Source: Trichoplusia ni
Lineage: Eukaryota; Arthropoda; Insecta; Lepidoptera; Noctuidae
Assembly: GCF_003590095.1 (NCBI RefSeq)
Contig: NC_039481.1
Coordinates: 2,480,001-2,544,000 of the forward strand
DNA length: 64,000 nt
Direction of reading: 5' to 3'
The notes under the pieces are model-generated. The model had not been told where the DNA came from. It did not search any database and worked only from the letters and a program-made list of their open reading frames with translations. Within the stretch, counting starts at the first letter, position 1, and every line of letters begins with the position of its first letter. The translations under genes and the position numbers were made by a program. Shown one piece after another: positions 12,627 to 25,115 of the stretch.

Positions 12627-13626
12627 NNNNNNNNNNNNNNNNNNNNNNNNNNNNNNNNNNNNNNNNNNNNNNNNNNNNNNNNNNNNNNNNNNNNNNNNNN
12701 NNNNNNNNNNNNNNNNNNNNNNNNNNNNNNNNNNNNNNNNNNNNNNNNNNNNNNNNNNNNNNNNNNNNNNNNNNNNNNNNNNNNNNNNNNNNNNNNNNNN
12801 NNNNNNNNNNNNNNNNNNNNNNNNNNNNNNNNNNNNNNNNNNNNNNNNNNNNNNNNNNNNNNNNNNNNNNNNNNNNNNNNNNNNNNNNNNNNNNNNNNNN
12901 NNNNNNNNNNNNNNNNNNNNNNNNNNNNNNNNNNNNNNNNNNNNNNNNNNNNNNNNNNNNNNNNNNNNNNNNNNNNNNNNNNNNNNNNNNNNNNNNNNNN
13001 NNNNNNNNNNNNNNNNNNNNNNNNNNNNNNNNNNNNNNNNNNNNNNNNNNNNNNNNNNNNNNNNNNNNNNNNNNNNNNNNNNNNNNNNNNNNNNNNNNNN
13101 NNNNNNNNNNNNNNNNNNNNNNNNNNNNNNNNNNNNNNNNNNNNNNNNNNNNNNNNNNNNNNNNNNNNNNNNNNNNNNNNNNNNNNNNNNNNNNNNNNNN
13201 NNNNNNNNNNNNNNNNNNNNNNNNNNNNNNNNNNNNNNNNNNNNNNNNNNNNNNNNNNNNNNNNNNNNNNNNNNNNNNNNNNNNNNNNNNNNNNNNNNNN
13301 NNNNNNNNNNNNNNNNNNNNNNNNNNNNNNNNNNNNNNNNNNNNNNNNNNNNNNNNNNNNNNNNNNNNNNNNNNNNNNNNNNNNNNNNNNNNNNNNNNNN
13401 NNNNNNNNNNNNNNNNNNNNNNNNNNNNNNNNNNNNNNNNNNNNNNNNNNNNNNNNNNNNNNNNNNNNNNNNNNNNNNNNNNNNNNNNNNNNNNNNNNNN
13501 NNNNNNNNNNNNNNNNNNNNNNNNNNNNNNNNNNNNNNNNNNNNNNNNNNNNNNNNNNNNNNNNNNNNNNNNNNNNNNNNNNNNNNNNNNNNNNNNNNNN
13601 NNNNNNNNNNNNNNNNNNNNNNNNNN
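12627..13626. other. Assembly gap (1000 N)
   Basis: There are exactly 1000 consecutive N, a placeholder of fixed size rather than a measured distance. The open frame across it is an artefact. The gap lies in the presumed intron between exons 17423-17463 and 4264-4317, so an exon could be hidden here. Confidence 0.99.
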
Positions 13627-13756
13627 TTTAGAACATATTACTCCTGACTCGAACCTCGGTAAAAACCCTAACCTAGAACATACTAGATAACAGCTTAATA
13701 AAAAAGACTAATATTCAGTCCATAGTTACGCGAAACAGCAAACAAACGAAGTTGAA

Positions 13757-13912
13757 ACATGACACTGCATTGCAGTAGTCCCGGGAAGGGGTACACGTCT
13801 ATATGGCGTCCAGTAACAACCGATGATCATTACGTCCCGGCACATCCCGGCTGGAACATCCTCGCTTAGCCGGATGCTGGCGTAGCGCCAACACCAACGC
13901 TGACGGTACCAA
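13757..13912. other. G+C-rich block beside the gap, unassigned
   Basis: CAGTAGTCCCGGGAAGGGGT, TTACGTCCCGGCACATCCCG and CCGGATGCTGGCGTAGCGCC are unlike the flanks. It lies about 130 bases right of the N gap. It may be a repeat that broke the assembly or a regulatory block. No coding frame is supported. Confidence 0.3.
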
Positions 13913-14808
13913 CAAGAGAAATGATTTAACGCTTTATTTCTGACAGGAGACTGAAGCGGGACTCAAAAGGGAAAAAACAGATAGAGATGGAAATATAGGA
14001 TCACCTGTAGTGGGACAGTGATAGATAATGAAGATAGACTATTTATAGAAAAAGTATTCATATCGAAGTGCACTTTATGACCGGTAATGTTCTAATTTCA
14101 TATTGCTGATACTCTACGTGCTAGAGGGTTAGTTCTGAAGGTAATTGGCGATGTTACGTTACATGCCACCCACATACTTTGAACTGCGTAGAATAAGCTT
14201 GAAGCGTCTTATACGTGTTTTTCTCCAAGGCTTGTACACCAAACATAAGGAAGATAAAAAGGACCGCCTACGGCTAGAGCCATTGTATTAATAAGCATTT
14301 GTTTTCCATAATGTACTTATTACTAAGGTTTATAAATAAATCAGTTCATTAAGGACGCCGTCGGTAAACATGTGGCAACAGATCAGTATATTCAAGTTAC
14401 ACACATTTGTAATCCTTTACGACCAAGGTAAGGTGCTGAACTTTGAAGTACTTCGAGTTGATGACTCATAGAATATCTCTACCATAAATATACAATTTCA
14501 ACGGTTGTCCAAAACCTGTACACTGTTATGACATCAGCGTTACACATGGAACAAATAAATACTTGAAAGAAAAGGCTTGTCAACATTAATTAAGTAAATT
14601 TAATGTAATATAGGTTTTATCTTTCTAAATGTGACGACCCGGAATTTGTATCTTATCAGGCACGCAACTGTGGCAGTAGTTTCAATTGCATTTTGCAACA
14701 AAATGACGAATGTTTTAGGGAAATGATATTATGTATTTAGACCTCTATAGAGTATGTACTAGCAGTGGCCTGCGGCTGTGTAAAGCCCGATCCTATTTCG
14801 TTTTTATA

Positions 14809-14952
14809 AGGACCGATTTTTCAATCGCCAGATAACTTTTATCTGACGAATATGTTTGACGTTTTGACAGCTTTCTTATAGAACATATGACAAACGACCA
14901 TATTTATTCCTCAGATAGAAATTAACTGATGATTGAAAAATCGGCCCTTAGT
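14809..14952. mobile_element. MITE with terminal inverted repeats
   Basis: The left end AGGACCGATTTTTCAATC is matched in inverted form by GATTGAAAAATCGGCCCTTA at the right. Homology extends inward: CAGATAACTTTTATCTGACG pairs approximately with the region around CCTCAGATAGAAATTAACTG, and GACAGCTTTCTTATAGAAC lies near the centre. The whole element is about 144 bases with no coding capacity, so it is a miniature inverted-repeat element that an autonomous DNA transposon elsewhere would have moved. The flanking TAA/TTA could be a target duplication, but superfamily is not decided. Confidence 0.7.
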
Positions 14953-17098
14953 CGAATAAAAAGTATCCATGATACTTCAAATTCTCCAAGAAATGGTCAA
15001 CATTTTGTACTGTTTCATGAGGATCCGTTTAGCAGTTTTGGTAGTCAGTTTTTTATAATAGTAGCGATTTTATAAGTCTATTGTTTACAGAATTAATGAT
15101 AACTTATTGGAAGGGAACTAAAACAATTGACGGATATAAATAATTAAGTTCTCATAATGTTGGAAATATTTTCCTTCCTTGTTTGTATTCCTAAGCAACG
15201 ATATTATAGCATTGAAATATCTTATGTACCTACCTAGAAGGTTTTACGACGATTGCGTTTTTTAAGTTTTTATAGTATAATGAGCTATATGGTCAAGATA
15301 TAAGGTCTAGCCAGGAGCTAGGGGGTTATCGTGATGCCAAGCCGAATAGACCAAACTTTAATTTAAAATAAAAACCAGTTCTAATCTGTAGAACTTTTAA
15401 TTAATATTATCTGTTGATGCAAAAATCAAGTACTTTAACCGAGCCTTTTCGACTAAAAAGGGAAGCATAAAAAGAACTTATACTAATCTGTCTACTTTTT
15501 TTTAAACTGTCTGATATTTTACAGATAGCTGATATCTTATAGACAGCATTTTTTGTGATCCCTATGAGTTGTTGGTTTTATCTGTGTTGGCACTGTAAGG
15601 TACAATAATAGCTCGGATGTGGTCAGAGGCCCCATCATTCGCGGAACATACTGGCCAGTACTGCTACGTCATCTAATATGTTTCAAAGGTACTTGTTAAC
15701 ACGCAAGATGTTTAAGAAACTATTTACTTTAATTAGATTTTTAATCACTGTATGACTTGGTATTTATTGTGCTAAAGTATTGTTGTTAGAGGTCCTTTAA
15801 GGATAGTTTAGTTCGAGACGTATACTCATATTATTAACGTAAAGGAAAATGTAGAAAGAGAGAATTCGAAGAATCCTGTTAACTGTCCCAGTTATATAAA
15901 GTTAGAAATTATAAAAAAAAAAACAATAAGCTATTCTGAAAAACAAACCCTTCCGCCACAGATTAAGAAACAGTTACTACGTAATAAATAGTTGCTTCCG
16001 CGGTAAATATTTTTTAAAAGCTTACGCCAGCAGTTGTATGCTTTTTGTCGAAAAACATAACTTTTTGCAAAGAAAATAAAACATGAAACAACACTTTCAA
16101 AAATCGAAGTGTGTGTGGTCTAAAACTCCTCCGAGTAGAAGAGCATAAATGACAGCATAAATGTATAACCAATAAGTCATTCACGATCAAGGGCATAGGC
16201 CATTCACGTAAGCACTGCTATCTGTATGTCAATCACGTTTGGTCTATCAGCGGTCAAGACGTAATTAATTCCACTACAGTACTTCCAGACTTGAGGAATG
16301 CTTGTTTATTTCCATGCTGTGATAACACCTCTCCTTATCTTATAGAGTCATTCAGTTCTGCTTATCGAGGTGATAGTAATTAATATACTGCAATTAATAA
16401 GCTCGGGATTTTGAGATTCATTCGCGATGGAAAATTAATTTTCAGAGATGTTTAGAATAACTATTGATATCTATGGATTTTTGAGTTTATTAAATCCTAT
16501 CTAATTTTAAAGAAATATTATATTTTCTTTACGCTTTAATGCAATACTGGCCTTTGTTATTTTTATAAAGATAATTATATATATATATTAAGAGAGACCA
16601 TAACAACCAATAATATGGTTTGTAACTAATGTTACTTTGCGTAAACTCATAAAACAAATGAACAACAATATCAATATAAATCCAAATGGCATTATTTACT
16701 TATTCGTAACGGTCTTCTCACAGCTCAAGAGTATCTTTATCCGTAAGTAAGTACCAAAATACGTAATAAAGATCGTTTTTCAAATGTCGACAGTATTGCA
16801 CACGTCCAGCTAATCTTGGGTTTCGTCACCGCAGTTGACAAAGGTCGTATCCTGTCGCTAAAATAGCCAAGACGTTAACTGACGTTCGACGGTACCGTAA
16901 AACCATAAATTATGTATATTTATATGCCAGCGAGCTAATGCACGAGTACAGTTATACGGGACAGAGCATTAGCTAATAAAAGACAACTAATAACAGCCTG
17001 AAAACAACTGTTTATTGCATAATTTGTCTAAATTACGAGCAACGGAGCATTATAATCAACCCAGAACTAAAACATCAGTGTCTTAGCCTCGCTAAACT

Positions 17099-17190
17099 AA
17101 ATTTATTTATTATTATTACTAGCGTGGAACGTCCCACTGCTGGGCAAAGGCCTCCCCAATCTTCTTCCACTTGTCTCTCTCATGAGTCGC
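17099..17190 (-). mobile_element. 3' tail of a 5'-truncated non-LTR retrotransposon
   Basis: On the minus strand the reading HERDKWKKIGEAFAQQWDVPR stops at TAG (17119-17121) and is followed by an ATT/ATTT-type tandem tail (17101-17118). A 'D-x-W ... GEAFAQQWD' end just before the stop is what I know from the C-terminus of the reverse-transcriptase ORF of RTE-like elements in Lepidoptera, which end in short tandem repeats. Only about 20 codons remain and the rest of the element is missing, as expected for aborted target-primed reverse transcription. The clade is an inference. Confidence 0.7.
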
Positions 17191-17422
17191 GACAAAAACT
17201 AAATTACAAACATTTAACTTACAAAAAGCTAGTCGCAAATTCCATTGAGTTACATAGACATCTAGACAGTTTGAGAAATGAACCAGACCTTGTCTATCCA
17301 AATCGGAATCAATACCTCTCAAGCATTACAGATGTAACAAATCAACATTTACATGAGTAAGACTGATCTACAAATATACGGGACCATATATGGAAGGGTT
17401 CTGTCTCGTGAAGAAGACTTAC

Positions 17423-17463
17423 AATAGTTGGCATTGGATCTACGTCGGCCTCGGCATCATTAT
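17423..17463 (-). CDS. Candidate 41-nt micro-exon, phase 1-0
   Basis: On the minus strand the acceptor CGTGCTAACTCAG precedes 41 bases ending at donor CTATT/GTAAGT. Two frames contain stops. The third completes a codon with its first two bases (GAT when joined to the G that ends either upstream exon) and then reads NDAEADVDPMPTI, acidic like the end of exon 32253-32436. Phase 1 in and phase 0 out fits both that exon upstream and exon 4264-4317 downstream. G+C is about half, against roughly one third around it. The sequence gives no function beyond a probable disordered acidic linker. The exon is short and the pyrimidine tract modest, so confidence rests on the phase chain and composition. Confidence 0.5.
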
Positions 17464-18414
17464 CTGAGTTAGCACGATTAGATGACAGACGCAGATGTTG
17501 AATGGACTACTTAAAACTATCTATATCTAGAGTAATATTATATAGAGAAATATATGTTTGTAGCGATGTAGAGAACAAGGATATACTGAACTGAGTTTAG
17601 TTAAATGTTAGTTTAACCAATAGAGGGCGACGTTATTTGTACCTAAATGACATATCACATATTATACTGTAAATTAATTTAAAATTTCGCTCAATGATGT
17701 ACGCACGATTGAGCTAATCTGGTAATAAATTCGTTACCAAATTTCATAGAGGTCATAGAGGACAGCAAATCTTTTACCTAGGACATTCCGATCCGCAAAT
17801 AAAAAAAAGTAACCAAGTGCACAGATACAACATTGCTGATTCCGTCACGCCTTAAAAACTTCAAACCATTTTATCTTTCTTTTCGTCAATGTAAACCAAA
17901 GGTAAATAAGCAAAAACTCTTTTGTTTTCACAATTTGAATACATACGAGTGAATTTACTAATTTGAGAAGTATAATCGGTTTTGTCGGAAAGAACAATGG
18001 AAGCTATATATAAACACACATGTCCGTCATTTTCTACATAGTGACAGTCGCAACTTTCACGTTCAAACCTAGATAATCATGTAAGTGGCTCAAGTACGTG
18101 ATACGTGACAAAATAACTATTTCTTATAAAGTTTCTTAGAAGCTTCCTTTGTGTAATTTATTAAGAAATGTATTCTTTATTACGTTCCTTAATAGAACTG
18201 GTACAGCGTGTAATAAAATACTTCTGTTTTTTAAATACTACAGAACAATGTTAATACAAAATACCTATACGTATGATTGCTTGCTTATGTTGGTCACCCC
18301 TGCCTTAAAACTCCAAATAGCATGTTGCGTAAAAAACGAATACGCGATGTAGTCAGTATCGATCACAAAGACCCCTGCTATTGAAGTACATGTACCAATT
18401 ATGTACTGCACCCA

Positions 18415-18545
18415 GTGCAGTCGCTGCTCATCTGAGCATATCGACTGCACAAATGTATTCAGAATTTGTCCCCTCAGGATTTGGCCTAGGTCACCCTCTA
18501 GGGGTGAGCAATAAAGGGCTCTGCCTAATGAATTGCGTTAGGGTA
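18415..18545. other. Run of consecutive hairpins, possible structured element
   Basis: GTGCAGTCG/CGACTGCAC with an inner GCTCA/TGAGC stem (18415-18450), then a stem in TCACCCTCTAGGGGTGA, then CCTAA/TTAGG around TGAATTGCG. The block is richer in G+C than its flanks. It could be an unrecognised repeat or a structured RNA; neither can be shown here. Confidence 0.4.
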
Positions 18546-20703
18546 CGTACTGTATTAAAAAGGGTTGAATCTGCTAAGCCAGCGAATTGGACACTGACAA
18601 ATGTATAACCATCGTTAGACAATGGGAACTGACTGTTGTTTTTGACAGGGTATTTGAATTCTTGATGCATTAATTGAACCATAGTAATTTAAGCAGAACT
18701 ATCTCCATGAACAATATAGAAAATAAAAATACCTTTTATATCTTGTTCAGGATAAACGGTTTCAATCAGCCCCGCAATACAGCAATATAGATACAAATAC
18801 TGGGTTCAATTCAAGGATCAATTAAGATTGTTATCAAGCAGACATCTAAATAGAGGCAATAACATTAATTATGGACGTGATCTCACTTTAATTGGAAACA
18901 ATCTTATCCGAGCGGCTTTCGGGTCGTCACCGCCTTCCTGGATATCATATCCTAGTTCCACAATACGATGCTGAATTAAATACTGATATAATTATATCAA
19001 TTCATGTTTAATTCAATAAAATTGACTCTGAATATAGAAGATCGATTCAATATATTACATAATTATTATACCGATAGGAAACAATATTATCTGTCAAATA
19101 TAACATTAAGTAACTCTCTGACATTTAGAATTCTTGACTGAATTTAAATCGTCAGCCTGTGACATCTGTTTTTCTGTATTCTAAGTCAGTATGTAAACAA
19201 TTAATCGTAAAACAAATCTATTAATTCCATTAGCAAACGATTTAAGGTAACACCGAAATAAAGAAAACATACAAAACGAGAAAATCTCATTAAGTTTACG
19301 AAGTCTATAGAGTGATTACGTCATCGCTGTTTATTTATACATTTTATGTAACAGAAGGGAAAATCTCGGACTATTTACGTTAATAACGTATCAACTTTCG
19401 CTGCTCATAATGTCATAAGTTTTACTGAGGTGGGGAAATTGCAGTTTGACAGGTTGCGTTTGAGTGATGTTGATTAATTATAATTTATGAAAACACTCCT
19501 TTATCACATATCTTAATGGCAGAGAAAAAAGTAGAAAAAAAGTAACTATGGATACTTTTAAGACAATTGCCATGTTTAATTTAGACATGCAGTTCCAAAT
19601 ACAAATAAAATCGTAATAAATACTCGCAATAAATGTCAACTCACAAAACGTTTCAAGACCAATTATATTGATAATCTGTGGCAATAAATATAAACACTTT
19701 ATTTTGTTTTTTTTTTTAAATAAGGAACTTTAAGCTTTTGTCATAAATTTATCTGTGGCTTCCTGTAGTCAGTTCAGACCTTGAGCGTTGCAAAAAAAGT
19801 AAATCTTAACATAATATAAACTGTGTTTTCTCAAAGTCACCAGAATCACTCATCAATCACAATACTGTGTCCAGTTATTAGATGCATGGGTAAAAAAATA
19901 ATTAAAAAGCCGTTTTAATTCTGTCTTACGATACACCCAACTATGGGCCAGCACCATAAATAAATAAAATGTTATAAAAATCGTGCAGAACAAAGTGAAT
20001 TTTCTCTAAGAGTAGATGTTGTGTGTTAAATTTGAAATTTTGAAATGGATAAATATATATATTTTTTACATTATTTATACATATACATAGGAGAACTAAC
20101 TTTTAAGCAATATCATGTCGTAAACCTAGCTATAATATGCTACACACACAAGATTGGTTTTATTAAGTAGATATTCGTATAATCAGACGTAATAATTATA
20201 ATTCACTGTTTTTATGACATTATTATGTTTTAAGCTATCGCAAAAAACTGCTCTACATTAAAAAAAATCTGCAGAAAACTTCCCGACGTTATTTAGAACA
20301 ATGGATTCGTAACTCGGATAATAATCTTAATTGTAAATAAAAAACGTTATTGTGATTCGAACGGAAAAAGATGCTGAATAACTTTAAAATTCAAGGTTAT
20401 GAAATTAAAAATAAATGTAAATTATTTTGACAACAATATTTACTTGACTAGTATTCTGAAAGAGAAACTAGAAGTATCACATCAATGGAATACGAGAAGA
20501 ATGTATCATGGAACTCATATAAATACTAGAAATAGCAGTTTTATATCAATGGTATAAGGTTCAATATCGCAATTATTTGTCCTTAGGCACAACACCTAAC
20601 AAAAACCTAAGATTACATTTCCATAACATCATAACATCAATACCGGTACTTTAACATGCACTTTACATTAGGTGCGTAGTTCTCTACAAATGCGAAACGA
20701 CCA

Positions 20704-20751
20704 AGACTTTCTGAGTCTCTCCGTGCGTTATCTAATGCACGTAGAAAGTCT
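20704..20751. repeat. Two-tier imperfect stem-loop
   Basis: The outer arms AGACTTTCT and AGAAAGTCT pair perfectly. Inside, CGTGCGTT and AATGCACG pair with one mismatch around a short loop, leaving a one-sided bulge GAGTCTCTC. A second small hairpin (AGGGTCAATACCCT) follows directly. No known RNA family is recognised. Confidence 0.6.
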
Positions 20752-21398
20752 CAAGGGTCAATACCCTCGTCCGAAGACCCTCAACTCTTTCGCGCCAAAT
20801 GATTAATAAGCTATAATGCGTTTTCTTTTTATTGGAACTTAATGGCGGAGTCATTCAGGCAGCCAATCAGTCGTAACTGTCAGATGTGATTTACAATTTA
20901 TCTATCAGAAAGTGGGCACGTCTAGTGCAGTAGTAATTTCCAGTCGCGTGATCACATCTCCGATTGCCAGTCTCGATAGAAACTCGCGTATCAAACCGGT
21001 GAACGATTAAAGGTAGCTAAAACATTGTTTGGTCAGAACACGCACGCTATTACATCGTCTATTATCACTGTGATTACGTTTCTTACATGATTTAAGTCAT
21101 TCTGTGATTGTGAAGTTTGCATCAAGAGATCAGTTTAAAATAATGATAAAGTTTGTAAAAAATACCTTTTCAAAATTCAGTCAAAAAGAGTCAAATGGTC
21201 GTAGATTGTTTTGTCATGAGGTTTTATAGTGTTAAATAAAAGAGCGTTACTGTTTCCAATAGACGTCCTGAAATCATGCTTCAACGCCATTAACTTACAA
21301 ATTCCTAAGAGCAAAACATGACATTTTCTAAATTCTAAGCAGTCAATAAATCATAGTAATACTCGTCTCGTGCTCGCCATTGATAGTATCGTGACATA

Positions 21399-21425
21399 GT
21401 AGCATCGTGAACAATACGATGCTAC
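21399..21425. repeat. Perfect 10-bp hairpin
   Basis: GTAGCATCGT and ACGATGCTAC pair perfectly across the loop GAACAAT. Confidence 0.8.
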
Positions 21426-22227
21426 TCACACCAATTCGGAACGGTTCGTCACAGTTACTGTTCATTGCATCACACGTCAGGAAGTAGCCATTATAACACT
21501 TTTAAAACAGAGCTCTATTCAATTAAATTCTGTCCCGATCAAGTTTGACACGTAAGTCGCTACACGGGAGCTTTATGCAACAAAAACATGTATTACATAA
21601 TCTGAATTCGCTAATTATGCTGTAACAGTTGCAAGCGCAGCGATGTTTAGAATTTTACAAGTTCATTTCTATTTGATTCGCTATCTCGAACGATTAGTAG
21701 ACAGTAATTAAGATCACACCTCCACTGTATTGGATTATAGTGGATGAGTACACGCAATTGATTAGAGATTAATCGAATTAATACTCGCCAGTAAGTAATT
21801 ACGCATTTAATGTTAACCACTTTAAAGTCTTCAGGTAAGGATTAACGGTTGAATGATCGATGTTTTGACTTACTTGTTTGGTAAACCTTATTTATTTCGA
21901 TACTTATATGACTTTTTAAACACTAGTACCTATCATTAAACCAATAAGTAAAGCGTAAACTTTTCTAGTAACACTATGTTTTAACGAAAGTGACGTTATT
22001 TTTATGCAAAAAAGCCAATGGGACGTTTCGTTGAATCACTGTTTTCTATATTTCGTGCGGTGTCCTATTACCAAAGTTCAAACGGAATAATGTTTTAATA
22101 ATCGTCCCCCATGAACTCAACTTTAAAAGTCAAATTTCGAACGCGGAATTTCCATAAATTTTCTCTTGTAAATTTAAAGATGGCGACTAATGCAGAAAGC
22201 TGATAAACCAAGTACTTTTATGAAAGA

Positions 22228-22494
22228 CTAGCTGTTGCCCGCGACTTCGTCCCCGTGGGTAGAATATATAAGTTTTGATTTATACCCGTCCTGTTTTTTC
22301 TCACATTTTCCATTGTATCTTCGCTCCTATTAGTCGCAGCGTGATGGTTTATAGCCTAAAGCCTTCCTCGATTAATGGTCTATTCAACACAAAAAGAATT
22401 TTTCAATTTGGACCAGTAGTTCCTGAGATTAGCGCGTTCAAACAAACAAACAAACAAACTCTTCAGCTTTATATATTAGTATATAGATATAGAT
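22228..22494 (+). repeat. Lepidopteran dispersed repeat, CTAGCTGTTGCCCGCG family, copy 3
   Basis: Near full-length member, co-linear with the reverse complement of copy 1 from the CTAGCTGTTGCCCGCGACTT head to the TTCAGCTTTATATATTAGTA tail. It carries a short AAAC tandem run (AACAAACAAACAAACAAAC) just before the tail, a common site of length change in such repeats. Confidence 0.8.
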
Positions 22495-24984
22495 TTTAGT
22501 TTTCAATCTGTGTAATGATAATGATAGACATTGGTGCAAACTTTAATATTGAGGTTAGATATCATAAAGTTGTCTATCATTTATGTTTATTTAACGATGT
22601 TTGAGAAAATATAACGATGTAAAACCTGCAGGTTTTGAAATTGAAAGTGAAGTTATTTAACCCGCTTTTTAATACAAGTGCTTCAGCAACTTACTTTGGG
22701 TTCAGAACAATGTATGTGATGTTGTCCGCATTTATTTAAGTAATTTATCGAAACGTATCTTGATAACGATTTTATTTCTGTAATACTTAACAAAATACTA
22801 CGTACACTTAAAACGTTATTTATTATCTGTGATTGCAATGAGTGCATACTTCACTGATACTACTAAGTGCAAAGTTAATAAACAGATCAAAATAGCTACG
22901 AAACTGAAGAAAGTTTTTAACGTAAAAAAATATTGCATGCCTTGCAAATTACTTTAAAGTTTGATGGTCAAGCACCTCAGTGACTCATAAGGCATCGATC
23001 CTTGAGGTCAAATGTAATCTAGATGGTCATGCAGTCATGAAGCCAAGGTTCAATAACTTGTCTTAGCACGACAAGCAAAAAGGTTATATATCAATAATAG
23101 AGCTCATTGCTAATTTAATAAAGTGGAACTCCATGTAAGTACTAAATGGATATTTCTTTTAAATTTGGAACGTCAAATGTCAGCCACGATTTACAGTTTT
23201 TTTTTTCTCATAGACTGCATTGAGCATGCAGGCTACATACGCATGTAGGTTTAATGTACACATATGTATGTAGTATAAGCTAGAACTTGTAAAACACTAT
23301 ATTTGGACGGAATTCACAACAATTGCTTTTAGTAAACGTTTCTGTTTACTGTTATCGTTCACATGCATTTCAGCGGTTTAATAACAGAATGAGAAATCCG
23401 TTTTGGACACGTAAATAAATTATTTAACGTAAAAGTATATTGAAGACAATACTAAACAGTTATTTACATAATTTGTCAAAATATCTTCCTTTGTCCTATA
23501 ATTTTGACGAAATTAATCAATATTTGCAAAACAGTAAACACTTCACATCTATATTGCTTGACAATGTTTTTTTTACAATTATAACAAAAAAGAAAAACCC
23601 TCTACTCATGTCGAATTATTTCATCGATAATTTAATACACTGTGTCCTTTAGATGGCCATACTTTTTACATTGCCAAATGAGTATTAAAATTAATTCGAT
23701 AATGTATTAAGACAAGGCGGTCTGTGAGAACAGTTGACAGACTCCTACGCATATGTTCGAACCAGCGGATGAAGTATGGTCCTTTTTAACAAAGCCGACG
23801 TGCGAAGGTTGCTATATAGTATTTATTTTCAGTAGAAGTACACCAAGGAGTTTTGATACGAAGACGAGAGAAGAACGATGGAGAATAGAGGCCTAATGCA
23901 GCCAGTATCACCGTTTACGTGAGTTTTTTTTTTACGGTGCGTCTGTTATGCCGTCTTATTATTACACTACATAATCAATATACAATATCATTATATAGTA
24001 CCTTAACAATAAGCCACACAAATTAACTGCATCGATTAAACAGATAATAATCGATGTTTTGGCATCACTGTATCAGGTTTTATTCAGTTAATATTAAACT
24101 TATTATATAAAGACTTTGAGGAAGCTGTATATTAAAACAGTCGTATGCATAAGAAAAATGTAAGCAAGATAATAGTTGTTAAGGAAATAATCTGCCTGCT
24201 TAAAATGCATTAAATGTACCAGATAACATGCATAATTTACAAGTTGACGACTTAATATTCCGATGTCACAAGACTTCTAAGAATTCTTAGATTGTTTCGA
24301 AGAAGGTCACATATTAGATAAAACGCTATTGTTTTTATTTCGCCGGTAATTATTTTGGTTGTAAGATGAGAACGAGGCATCAACACCCACGCGTATATCA
24401 ATAGTTTGAACGATCATTTAATGAGGAACTTGGACTTACTTGCTTCACTTATTTTTTGGAAGTAATAACAGTTATTACACGTTACTCTTTGAGAACATAA
24501 AAACGACATTATAAAATACCTTTTTGAGTCTACAATCGGTATTTAATGAGGACATTCAATATTATTGTTTTGTCAACGAGACGCTCGTTAGGTCCGTCGA
24601 ACATCAGCGAGTAAGTATTCCAAGAATGTTGCTAATGAATAACAGATATTTGCTTTCTTTATCGAAACGACAAACTATTTTACTAGAACTCAGTCGACAA
24701 CTATCACAGCTTAACCCTATACATGTGAATGTGTAACTTAACTGATTGTTATGTGTATTAACTGTAAAGTGTGTAAAAAATAATCCATTTACAGGCAATG
24801 TTTACTTAAAACAACAGAAACCTTATGACGAACTAATTCCAAAACAGCTGATCGAATCACAAAACATAACACAATCGCACCACACACTATTTGATAGCAG
24901 TCAATATTCACGCACTAAACAATACTTTTACACAAAAGCAACGTGTGCGATATTTTTTTAATAGAAAATCGCGTCGCGTTCTTT

Positions 24985-25115
24985 AGAAAATTTGAAAACG
25001 CGAATCCGATTTGTGCCGAAGTGTGGCGAGTCGGAAGCAGCGGCGCACACTGGCGCGGACGCGGCGTGCGCGCCTCGCGTCTGCCGCCATTGACTCAGAG
25101 AAAAGTAGGGGCGTC
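24985..25115 (-). promoter_or_regulatory. CpG-rich, promoter-like island
   Basis: About 130 bases packed with CpG (GGCGCGGACGCGGCGTGCGC, CTCGCGTCTGCCGCC) stand in strong contrast to the AT-rich flanks. On the minus strand TCAATGGCGGC holds an ATG within a YY1-type ATGGCGGC motif (25083-25090), next to an AP-1 site TGACTCA (25091-25097). The minus-strand frame from that ATG is open for over 30 Arg-rich codons, probably composition rather than protein. This is the best candidate for an alternative promoter or first exon in the 13.5 kb intron. A conserved enhancer is the alternative. Confidence 0.4.

Larger units (their letters stand above)
13627..17422. other. Presumed intron, right of the gap
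   Basis: AT-rich. Contains the unassigned G+C-rich block, the MITE and the retrotransposon tail listed separately. An AT microsatellite lies at 16577-16590. No exon is supported. Confidence 0.5.

Noticed and set aside
12618..13631. 337-codon open frame on the plus strand
   Set aside because: It is made of N bases; no sequence supports it.
22275..22499. 74-codon ORF inside a dispersed repeat
   Set aside because: The same peptide pieces recur in the other repeat copies because the repeat is shared; the element is non-coding.
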